NCBI GenBank assembly: GCA_030681075.1
Contig: JAUXUE010000045.1
Coordinates: forward strand, 1-8,348
DNA from: Candidatus Amesbacteria bacterium
GTDB taxonomy: Bacteria > Patescibacteriota > Microgenomatia > CAZETR01 > Amesbacteraceae
Length of the DNA: 8,348 nucleotides
Direction of reading: 5' to 3'
The notes below the pieces were generated by a model. That model was not told the origin of the DNA. It saw nothing but the letters and a program-made list of their open reading frames with translations, and did no database searches. Positions 1-5,220 of this stretch are shown here, in pieces (positions within the stretch are counted from its first letter, which is position 1; each line of letters opens with the position of its first letter). Made by a program: the position numbers and the translations under genes.

Positions 1-1
1 C

Positions 2-835
2 GGAGTTTCTTTGACCCAAATCGGTGCAAATTGGTTGATTGCTATATTACTCTCTATTTTTGTCCTGACACTAAAGCCAATCATAGTCATAATAATTTTA
101 TTGTTTCAGGGTTATGGGGCAAGGGTGGCTTTCATGACGGGATTGGCTCTTTCTCAAGTCTCGGAATTCTCTCTATTGTTAGCCGCTCTAGCTATTCGCA
201 CCAATCAAGCCGATGGCAGTATCCTGGCAATCGTCTCTATGGTCGGGATTATTACTATGATTTCCAGTAACTATTTGTCCCAAGGAGCAAATAAAATATA
301 TACTTTTGTTGCTCCATTTTTGACATGGATGGAACACAAAAAGAACCATAGTCTAAGTAAAACCCCAGCTCCCAGTGGTCATATCGTCTTGTTTGGACAC
401 AACAGAATTGGAAATATTATAAGACCGGTTCTGGAGTCACTAAGGAAACCCTTATTAATTGTCGATTTTGATCCAGAGGTAACCGAGCAATTAAAATCAA
501 TTCCCGATGTACAGGCGGTCTTTGGCGATATGTCAGACTCAGATCTTTATGAATCATTGGGTTTGACAAAAGCAGAACTGGTGGTCTCTACAGTTTCTGA
601 TTGTGATGACAATTTGTTACTTTTGAGCTATATTGGTAAATCAAAAAATCCTCCGATTTCTATCGTGGTCGCGGGAGATACAAATGATGCCCAAAAGCTA
701 TACCAGGCCGGAGCGGATTTAGTCATAATTCCCCATAGTATGGGAGGGGAATATTTGGCAACATTGTTTGAAGACCGGGGAATAAACAGAAATTATATAG
801 TCAAGAGAGGCCAGATTCATGCTAAAAATTTGTAG
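2..835 (+). CDS. Cation:proton antiporter (CPA2/KefB type) with TrkA-N domain, 5' truncated
   Basis: This is the C-terminal part of a monovalent cation:proton antiporter or K+ efflux protein. The frame is open to the window edge, so the true start lies upstream; the TTG at 11 is not a credible start. Numbering from that TTG, residues about 5-95 hold the last hydrophobic helices, including the segment GLALSQVSEFSLLLAALA, typical of the late core helices of CPA2 exchangers. Residues about 123-235 form a Rossmann-type RCK/TrkA-N domain: beta strand HIVLFG, a dinucleotide loop GHNRIG (a GxGxxG variant with Asn at the second position) and an acidic IVDFD strand end. In this family the domain binds NAD(H) or nucleotides and gates transport. 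There is no clear TrkA-C domain; the protein stops soon after the Rossmann fold. Its end overlaps the next gene by 17 bp, suggesting co-transcription. Substrate (K+ or Na+) cannot be told. Confidence 0.88.
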   Translation, partial: GVSLTQIGANWLIAILLSIFVLTLKPIIVIIILLFQGYGARVAFMTGLALSQVSEFSLLLAALAIRTNQADGSILAIVSMVGIITMISSNYLSQGANKIYTFVAPFLTWMEHKKNHSLSKTPAPSGHIVLFGHNRIGNIIRPVLESLRKPLLIVDFDPEVTEQLKSIPDVQAVFGDMSDSDLYESLGLTKAELVVSTVSDCDDNLLLLSYIGKSKNPPISIVVAGDTNDAQKLYQAGADLVIIPHSMGGEYLATLFEDRGINRNYIVKRGQIHAKNL

Positions 836-1598
836 CCTAATTTTCGCAATTGTTTTACTGACAATTGGAATAATAAGCTTCCAAAAACGGCTCTGGAAGG
901 ACAATGGCCGATTGATATTTTACAGTCTTAATCCTCTTATTTTGACCAGTCTTGATCCGGTTACTGACGAATTGATAAATGTTTTTTTGCCCGATAATAT
1001 GGAAATAGAGTCGGTCGCGGGGCGAGGTACTTGGCTTGCCTCAAAAATTAGCCTTGCTGGGACACGTACGTGGATTACCAAATCTTTGGAGTGGCATTTG
1101 GCTATTGTTAACTTATATCACTATGACGATTTGAGTTTTTGGGATAAACTAAGATATTATTATCACAAACGTACCAGTGTATTAAAATCAATTAATTTAG
1201 TAGACACTGGTTTGGTTACTCTTCAAAAGACGACCGACGGAGTGGAACTTTACCAGCTGACACCGCATTGGTATCTCAAGGGTCAAGATTGGTTTGCATC
1301 GACAGAAATAATCAAACAAGGGCTGGCTGTAAGCCTAGTCAACACTACATCAATTAGCGGATTGGGGGCAAGAGGTGCCCGAATGTTGGAATCGATGGGA
1401 ATAAGAGTAAGACAACTGTCCTCTACATCTGATAATTTGAAAAAATGCCGGATTTATGTCTCGCCCCAAACAGCAAAATTATCTGGCTTTCTTCAAATAA
1501 ACAAAGCTTTTGGTTGTGAGGAAGTGCTCGATGAAAAACAAGAATTGGATATCAAAATAGAATTAGGTCAGGATATTGCCAAATTATTGTTCGGTTGA
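819..1598 (+). CDS. Membrane-anchored protein with C-terminal LytR_C-like domain
   Basis: This 259-residue protein has one N-terminal membrane segment (about residues 4-20) followed by FQKRLWK, so the rest probably faces the outside. Residues about 31-165 match no family I recognise; they are rich in Trp and Tyr. Residues about 169-256 resemble the LytR_C domain found at the C-terminus of LytR-CpsA-Psr proteins: VSLVNTTSISGLG (usually V.NGTG..GLA), an alpha helix, a GIRVRQL strand and a closing DIKIELGQD (usually DI.v.lG.D). The LCP phosphotransferase catalytic domain is absent, so this is not a wall-polymer ligase itself. The ATG at 819 follows a GAGAGG-like Shine-Dalgarno at 805-810, 8 bases upstream, one of the few in this window. 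It overlaps the antiporter by 17 bp, and its 3' end overlaps the convergent TPR gene by 15 bp. A cell-envelope role is inferred from the domain only. Confidence 0.72.
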   Translation: MLKICSLIFAIVLLTIGIISFQKRLWKDNGRLIFYSLNPLILTSLDPVTDELINVFLPDNMEIESVAGRGTWLASKISLAGTRTWITKSLEWHLAIVNLYHYDDLSFWDKLRYYYHKRTSVLKSINLVDTGLVTLQKTTDGVELYQLTPHWYLKGQDWFASTEIIKQGLAVSLVNTTSISGLGARGARMLESMGIRVRQLSSTSDNLKKCRIYVSPQTAKLSGFLQINKAFGCEEVLDEKQELDIKIELGQDIAKLLFG

Positions 1599-2324
1599 TT
1601 CTTCAGGCTCGATGTCCTCACCACTTTTCATGACTGCTTGATCCTGATCCTCAGTAGACGAGACATCGGGCTTTTCGGCATGAACCAACTCAGGAGGAGT
1701 AAAGGCAGCATAAGTCAGCTTCTCGGTCATGGGAAATGGTGGAGTGTCTTTAAATTTTGAGGCTCTGCTACTTTCCCTTATAAATATCTTTAAATTGGCA
1801 GATTCGACCGATCTCACCCAAGCTGTAAATGTTGAACCGGCTTTGATAAATTGTTGCATTCTGGCTGCGAGATCTTCGGGTAGCCGTCCAAGATTGTGAC
1901 CTGAGACTGTGGTTACGGCTACACAATGTTGGCGGGGGGCAATTTTGACAGGATCTCCAGGATGCATTCTCGATAACACCTTGGGTTCTGATGGGCGGGT
2001 TAGTGTTAGAGTTCTGGTAACTCCAGGCTCCTCAAGAAACATAGGGGCAGACGAGATAATTGAAGTCTGACGAACACCCCGCTCTATTTTTGAGGTGGTA
2101 ACCAGCTGGAGGTTTTTTATTGCTATTGTATTAAATTTGTCTATTCTGAGGACTTTTTTGTATATTTCGGTTGATTTTGTCTTAAATCCAGTCTGAAAAT
2201 AAGCACGGGCAAGTCGATTTAGAGCCTCAATATCACGAGGAGTAGACTTTAGAATCTGTAAGTTTAGTTTGACTGCCTCTTTCCAATTTCCGGTTAAAGC
2301 TGCCTTGATAGCCAAATTTTCCAT
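1584..2324 (-). CDS. TPR protein with HIRAN-like domain and acidic tail
   Basis: This 246-residue, probably cytoplasmic protein shows no signal peptide or membrane span. Residues 1-34 and 35-68 fit two tetratricopeptide repeats (helix pairs around GNWKEAVKLNLQIL, then AYFQTGFKTKSTEIYKKVL), a protein-protein interaction module. After a linker of about 40 residues, residues about 117-183 look like a HIRAN-type beta barrel: a PGDPVKIAP segment, AVTTVSGHNLGRLPEDLAAR, and a closing strand LKIFIRE. HIRAN domains are best known as DNA-end-binding modules of helicases and nucleases, but stand-alone copies are widespread. The last 35 residues are acidic and probably disordered. The first codons lie within a shared promoter with yebC, whose start is only 17 bp away. 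No Shine-Dalgarno is visible. TPR is likely; the HIRAN assignment is by pattern and needs a profile or structure match. Confidence 0.68.
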   Translation of the reverse strand: MENLAIKAALTGNWKEAVKLNLQILKSTPRDIEALNRLARAYFQTGFKTKSTEIYKKVLRIDKFNTIAIKNLQLVTTSKIERGVRQTSIISSAPMFLEEPGVTRTLTLTRPSEPKVLSRMHPGDPVKIAPRQHCVAVTTVSGHNLGRLPEDLAARMQQFIKAGSTFTAWVRSVESANLKIFIRESSRASKFKDTPPFPMTEKLTYAAFTPPELVHAEKPDVSSTEDQDQAVMKSGEDIEPEESTEQ

Positions 2325-2358
2325 AAGCTATAATATAGCATATGAGTGGGCATTCCAA
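2305..2358. promoter_or_regulatory. Palindromic bidirectional promoter between the TPR gene and yebC
   Basis: A perfect 13-bp palindrome, GCTATA-A-TATAGC (2327-2339), supplies a -10 element for each strand. On the plus strand: TTGATA (2305-2310), 18 bp, TATAAT (2329-2334), with the yebC ATG at 2342, so transcription would start at about the A of the start codon. On the minus strand: TTGGAA (2358-2353), 17 bp, TATTAT (2335-2330), with the TPR ATG at 2324. Both transcripts would be leaderless or nearly so, consistent with neither gene having a Shine-Dalgarno. Each -35 lies inside the coding sequence of the opposite gene. The plus-strand elements are strong matches; the minus-strand -35 is weak. 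Confidence 0.6.
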
Positions 2359-2848
2359 GTGGGCAACAATTCACCGGGATAAAGAGTCCAATGATAGCAA
2401 GAGGGGAGCCTTGTTTACCAAATACGCTCATGCAATCACTATTGCAGCCAAAAGTCATGAAGAATATAAGCTAAGACTGGCTGTCGATAAAGCCAAAAGT
2501 ATCAATATGCCCAAAGAAAATATCAAACGGGCTATTGACAGAGCAACGGGGGTAGATGCTGCAGCTTTGGAAGAAGTTCGATTTGAAGGGTTTTTATCTG
2601 GAGGGGTTGCAGTTATGATTGATGGATTGACAGACAGTAAATTGCGTTTTGCCCAAGAGGTGAGGACGATTCTGGAAAAGAGCGGGGGAACCCTGGGGAG
2701 TATGGGATCAGTAAGTTATATTTTTACTCCAGAACCAAATTATACTGTTGAAATAACAGACCCAGAAATTCAAGCAAAAATAGAAGCGGTTTTAGATAAG
2801 TTAGATAGTTTGGAGGATGTTTCCAAAATCTCGACGAATTATGCGTAA
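2342..2848 (+). CDS. yebC: YebC/PmpR/TACO1 family protein, short form lacking the central inserted domain
   Basis: YebC-family proteins were long annotated as transcriptional regulators, and more recent work ties the family (including mitochondrial TACO1) to ribosome function and relief of translational stalling. The N-terminal signature is clear: MSGHSKWATI, then KRGALFTK and LRLAVDKAKSINMPKENIKRAI (domain I, residues 1 to about 75). Next come EVRFEGF, GGVAVMIDGLTD, EVRTILEKSGGTLGS and GSVSYIF (first part of domain II). Usual proteins are about 240-250 residues; this one has 168. After GSVSYIFTPEP it goes straight to NYTVEITD...LDSLEDVSKISTNYA, which matches the normal C-terminal end (TVEL...LEDLDDVQNVYxN). 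So roughly 65-75 residues, corresponding to inserted domain III, are missing while both ends are intact. The frame is clean, so this is not a frameshift. Usually ruvC is nearby; here a membrane-protein gene overlaps instead. Confidence 0.93.
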   Translation: MSGHSKWATIHRDKESNDSKRGALFTKYAHAITIAAKSHEEYKLRLAVDKAKSINMPKENIKRAIDRATGVDAAALEEVRFEGFLSGGVAVMIDGLTDSKLRFAQEVRTILEKSGGTLGSMGSVSYIFTPEPNYTVEITDPEIQAKIEAVLDKLDSLEDVSKISTNYA

Positions 2849-3605
2849 ACGTCAGAAGTTTGTCATCTCATCAGTTGTGATTTCACTTGGAATTCTCCTG
2901 GCTCAGGCGGCTCCTCTTGAGTGGCGCTATGTTCTAATATTTTTATTATGTGGTCTGTCATATCTAATGTCTGCTTGGAGCTTATCTGAGGGCTTGGGTG
3001 GGGTAGAGTGGCTTACTGTACTTCTTCCTCAAGCAGTATTTACGGGAGCGGTCGGCTGGTTTTTTATTTTGCTTCCTGAAGTCTGGTGGGCAAGAATAGT
3101 CTTGGCTGCTTTATTTGCCATAGGCCATTATGCCCTTCTTTTATCTGGTAATATATTTTCTGTAGCAGCAATTCGGACTATCGCTTTACTTCGGGCTGCT
3201 CAGACGGTCTCACTGGTCATGACTCTAATGTCTGGATTTTTACTTTTTGATACTATAGTTTCATTTAGATTTCCGATCTTTGGATCGTCAATATTAGTTT
3301 TATTCTCTAGTTTATTACTTTCAATTCCCGCATTGTGGACTGTGGAAGTGGGGGAGACCCTCAATATCAAGATAGTCCTATATTCCCTTGTTATAGCCTT
3401 TCTCATGTCTATTCTCTCCATTTCAATTTCCTTTTGGCCAGCGACAATCTCCACCACTTCACTCTTCTTGACGTCTATGTTATATTGTCTCTTAGGACTC
3501 TCATCGCATCACTTTTCCCAGAGACTTTTCAAAAATACTGTCTGGGAGTATGTGATAGTAGGGAGTGTAGTTTTGATAACTGTTTTAGTTACAAGTTTAT
3601 TATAG
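2817..3605 (+). CDS. Multi-span integral membrane protein of unknown function
   Basis: I do not recognise this 262-residue protein. It has a basic N-terminus (KSRRIMRKRQK), which by the positive-inside rule sits in the cytoplasm. About seven or eight hydrophobic segments follow, near residues 15-31, 37-52, 64-86, 90-110, 124-145, 153-175, 183-205 and 212-227, with a last one at 243-262 reaching the C-terminus. No transporter signature or catalytic motif is visible. Two starts are possible. ATG 2817 gives a 32-bp overlap with yebC and has GGAGG directly abutting it, too close to act as a normal Shine-Dalgarno. ATG 2841 gives 254 residues and an 8-bp overlap (ATGCGTAA), and starts right at the basic cluster. 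I slightly prefer 2841 biologically but list the longer frame. Co-transcription with yebC is very likely. Confidence 0.75.
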   Translation: MFPKSRRIMRKRQKFVISSVVISLGILLAQAAPLEWRYVLIFLLCGLSYLMSAWSLSEGLGGVEWLTVLLPQAVFTGAVGWFFILLPEVWWARIVLAALFAIGHYALLLSGNIFSVAAIRTIALLRAAQTVSLVMTLMSGFLLFDTIVSFRFPIFGSSILVLFSSLLLSIPALWTVEVGETLNIKIVLYSLVIAFLMSILSISISFWPATISTTSLFLTSMLYCLLGLSSHHFSQRLFKNTVWEYVIVGSVVLITVLVTSLL

Positions 3606-3827
3606 ATGGAAAAAAAGAGTGATGGTACTTGGCATCATCGAAGTTTTATAGCACCTAGGAGATTTCCATCAAAAGAATATAGTAAGTTAGACTGGATTTG
3701 GATAAGAGTTGGGTGGAAAGAATTTGAACTGGTACCGAGAAATGGAGCACCTATGCCGGACGTTCCACTCACAAAACAGAAGAGGATAACTAGTTTTGTT
3801 GCTGAATCAGCAAAAAAATACGAGTAG
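3606..3827 (+). CDS. Small hypothetical protein, 73 residues
   Basis: The ATG follows the stop codon of the membrane protein with no gap, so it is probably the last gene of the yebC operon and translated by coupling. I recognise no family. The protein is soluble, basic and unusually rich in tryptophan for its size (W9, W30, W32, W37), with segments DWIWIRVGWKEFEL and VPRNGAPMPDVPL followed by a charged C-terminus ending AKKYE. The mix of charged and aromatic residues looks more protein-like than the 66-residue frame on the opposite strand (3835-3635). No Shine-Dalgarno is seen. It could be a genuine small protein or a chance open frame in the edge of the non-coding region. Confidence 0.45.
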   Translation: MEKKSDGTWHHRSFIAPRRFPSKEYSKLDWIWIRVGWKEFELVPRNGAPMPDVPLTKQKRITSFVAESAKKYE

Positions 3828-3894
3828 ATTTTCACAAGGGGAGAGGGGAGTTTTCACATAACCTATAGTATAATGATATAGTATGATATGATGT

Positions 3895-3903
3895 TGTGGA
3901 TAA
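3895..3903 (-). other. Consensus DnaA box with nearby weak DnaA-like sites
   Basis: The minus strand reads TTATCCACA, an exact match to the consensus DnaA box. Two weaker sites on the plus strand, ATTTTCACA (3828-3836) and GTTTTCACA (3850-3858), match 6 of 9 positions and lie 22 bp apart, two helical turns. An AT-rich segment separates them from the exact box. This arrangement is origin-like or could let DnaA regulate a neighbour, but no dnaA, dnaN or rpmH is in view and one perfect 9-mer can occur by chance. Confidence 0.35.
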
Positions 3904-3999
3904 CTAATTTCTAATGAGAGTGAGACGGTATAGAGGGAAATAGATAGAAAAAGAAGAAACAGGAAATAAATAACTGAAGTGATCAAGAGAGCGAGAGGA

Positions 4000-4099
4000 A
4001 TGCGCTTCTCTGGCGCTGATGTGTACCCATTGACAAGACCTCTGAAACTGAGTATATTATCACTAATGCTCAGTTACTGTACATGGAGAAGTAGCGCAT
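4000..4099. repeat. Nested inverted repeats (possible operator or structured RNA)
   Basis: Four arm pairs nest inside each other: ATGCGC (4000-4005) with GCGCAT (4094-4099); TTCTC (4006-4010) with GAGAA (4086-4090), leaving a 3-base bulge; TGTAC (4022-4026) with GTACA (4079-4083); and AACTGAG (4046-4052) with CTCAGTT (4069-4075) around a 16-base loop. A competing small hairpin, CGCA-TAG-TGCG (4095-4105), would break the outermost stem. The innermost pair also flanks the -10 of the promoter at 4030-4058, so it could be a protein operator instead of RNA structure. Pairings were found by eye; no folding energy was computed. Confidence 0.4.
4030..4058 (+). promoter_or_regulatory. Near-consensus sigma-70-type promoter for the recombinase
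   Basis: TTGACA (4030-4035), an exact -35 consensus, is followed after 17 bp by TATATT (4053-4058), 5 of 6 to consensus. Transcription would begin near 4065 and give the recombinase mRNA a 5' leader of about 160 bases carrying the 8-bp repeat array. The AACTGAG/CTCAGTT inverted repeat brackets the -10, a usual place for a repressor or autoregulation by a DNA-binding protein. A second, weaker promoter (TATAAT 4154-4159) lies closer to the gene. Confidence 0.55.
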
Positions 4100-4105
4100 A
4101 GTGCG

Positions 4106-4145
4106 ATTTAATCATTTAATCAAATGTTCATTTAAACATTTAACG
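4106..4145. repeat. Five-unit array of 8-bp AT-rich repeats, with internal dyad
   Basis: Read in 8-base steps: ATTTAATC, ATTTAATC, AAATGTTC, ATTTAAAC, ATTTAACG. The first two units are identical, units 4 and 5 differ from them at one or two positions, and unit 3 is the odd one. Units 3-5 also contain a dyad, AAATGTT (4122-4128) with AACATTT (4135-4141). The array sits about 80 bp before the recombinase start, between its two candidate promoters. It may be a protein-binding array or recombinase arm sites; it is too short-period to be CRISPR. Confidence 0.5.
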
Positions 4146-4225
4146 TTACTATATATAATTGATTACACTCACCTATTAATTTATAAATCTCTAAAAATCC
4201 ATTTCCAAATCATACCCGAATATAT

Positions 4226-5173
4226 ATGAACCGCAATATTGATCTGACTGACGCCGACGACTTCCTCCTTTATATCAAAACCCAAAATTATTCTGCCGAG
4301 ACAATTTATAATTATGAGCAGGATTTGAAACAACTCCAAAATTTTTTGATTGAGGAAAAAATTTCATTTTCTGACCTGTCTAAGCAGAATATCAATAGGT
4401 TTAAGGTCTATCTAACAAGCCGTGAACGAAAACAGCCGTTTGGGGGCACTACAGCGCCTCGTAAGCTCGAGCCACGCTCAATCAATAGGATATTGTCGTC
4501 ACTGCGAAGTTACCTGAAGTACTTAATTGAAATGGACAAGCCGGTCCCGATTCCACCAGATGCAATCCATATGGTCAAGACCGATAAAAAACATGGACAA
4601 GTGGCAGAACTTCATGATTTGGTAAGACTGGTCGAATATCCTGAAACGTCCGAAAAGAATTCTTTTGTGGGAATGCGAAACCGCTGCATGTTGGAAGTTT
4701 TGCTGGCAACCGGAATGCGTATTTCGGAGCTGGTATCTTTAAACCGTGATCAGCTGGATGGCACCGGAAAATTGTTTGTCCGCGGTAAAGGACGCAAAGA
4801 AAGATTTGTCTATTTGACTGACAGGGCAATCAAAATTCTTGAGAAGTACTTGAGTATCCGCCAGGATACCTGTCCTGCCATGTTTGTGTCATTGCGAGGC
4901 GCCAATGCTGGCAAATCTACAAACAGGGTATCGCCAAATTATTTGCAGATGAAGATCAAGGAATATAAAGAGAAACTGAGAATTATTGTACCCACATCGG
5001 CACATAGTCTAAGACATGGATTTGCCACATATTTGGCTGAATCCGGGGCCAATCCAGCTGCAATTCAAATACTGCTTGGTCATGAATCTTTGGATACTAC
5101 CACTCGGTACGTCCATGCTTCAGATAAATTTGCCCAAGAGACCCATAGTAAATTTCATCCCCTGCCCCATTGA
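4226..5173 (+). CDS. Xer-type tyrosine recombinase/integrase
   Basis: This 315-residue site-specific recombinase would cut and rejoin DNA through a 3'-phosphotyrosine link. The N-terminal SAM-like DNA-binding domain (residues 7 to about 102) starts with DADDFLLYIKTQNYSAETIYNYEQDL, as in XerC/XerD. The catalytic domain (about 124-310) has every expected residue: R165 in ATGMRISEL, K188 in VRGKGRKER, H260 and R263 in HSLRH, H286 in LLGHESLDTTTRY, and nucleophile Y295 in RYVHAS. Length is slightly above XerC/D (about 295-300), partly through an insertion near residues 70-80 (PFGGTTAPRK). No IntI-type extra motif is evident. It is a lone gene with its own long upstream region, so either the housekeeping dimer-resolution recombinase or an integrase of a small element fits; the core resembles XerD/XerC more than phage integrases. 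The start has no Shine-Dalgarno. Confidence 0.92.
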   Translation: MNRNIDLTDADDFLLYIKTQNYSAETIYNYEQDLKQLQNFLIEEKISFSDLSKQNINRFKVYLTSRERKQPFGGTTAPRKLEPRSINRILSSLRSYLKYLIEMDKPVPIPPDAIHMVKTDKKHGQVAELHDLVRLVEYPETSEKNSFVGMRNRCMLEVLLATGMRISELVSLNRDQLDGTGKLFVRGKGRKERFVYLTDRAIKILEKYLSIRQDTCPAMFVSLRGANAGKSTNRVSPNYLQMKIKEYKEKLRIIVPTSAHSLRHGFATYLAESGANPAAIQILLGHESLDTTTRYVHASDKFAQETHSKFHPLPH

Positions 5174-5203
5174 CATTTTGTGATGCATTGTTGATACTAT
5201 AAA
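5170..5203 (+). promoter_or_regulatory. Promoter for the ATP-grasp pair
   Basis: An exact TTGACA (5170-5175) overlaps the TGA stop of the recombinase. The best -10 candidates are TACTAT (5195-5200, 19-bp spacer) or TATAAA (5198-5203, 22-bp spacer); both spacers are longer than ideal. Transcription would start about 10 bases before the ATG at 5221, leaving a very short leader without a Shine-Dalgarno. The pair could therefore be expressed independently of the recombinase. Confidence 0.4.
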
Positions 5204-5220
5204 CAGAAATATTTATCACA

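Larger units (their letters stand above)
3828..4225. other. Gene-free region upstream of the tyrosine recombinase
   Basis: No convincing gene lies in these 398 bases. From left to right it holds two direct TTTTCACA copies 22 bp apart; an AT-rich stretch with ATGATAT repeated at 3873 and 3883, 10 bp apart; an exact DnaA-box match on the minus strand; a markedly purine-rich plus-strand tract (about 3914-4000); nested inverted repeats (4000-4099) around a near-consensus promoter; five 8-bp units (4106-4145); and a second TATAAT at 4154-4159 with a weak TTTAAA -35 at 4131-4136. I searched by eye for RNase P, tmRNA, SRP RNA, tRNA and 5S signatures and found none. The density of sites suggests regulatory, replication or recombination function rather than decay. 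Confidence 0.6.

Noticed and set aside
31..270. 79-residue plus-strand open frame within the antiporter
   Set aside because: It is an out-of-frame shadow of clear transmembrane coding sequence.
819..1598. LytR-CpsA-Psr wall-polymer ligase
   Set aside because: Only the C-terminal LytR_C-like domain is present; the catalytic LCP domain with its conserved Arg/Asp residues is absent.
2812..2816. GGAGG as ribosome binding site for the membrane protein start at 2817
   Set aside because: It touches the ATG with no spacer, and the same bases encode conserved residues of YebC (LED), so the match is probably incidental.
3635..3835. 66-residue minus-strand open frame opposite the small hypothetical
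   Set aside because: The plus-strand frame abuts the operon in phase with gene order and has a more protein-like composition; this one has neither operon context nor a promoter I trust.
4106..4145. CRISPR array
   Set aside because: The units are 8 bp with no spacers, and no cas genes are present.
3828..4225. RNase P RNA, tmRNA, SRP RNA or 6S RNA in the gene-free region
   Set aside because: None of the conserved sequence blocks of these RNAs could be found; only generic inverted repeats are seen.
4226..5173. Insertion sequence or integron integrase
   Set aside because: There are no terminal inverted repeats, target duplications or attC-like cassettes, and no clear IntI-specific extra segment; the protein fits a Xer-type recombinase.
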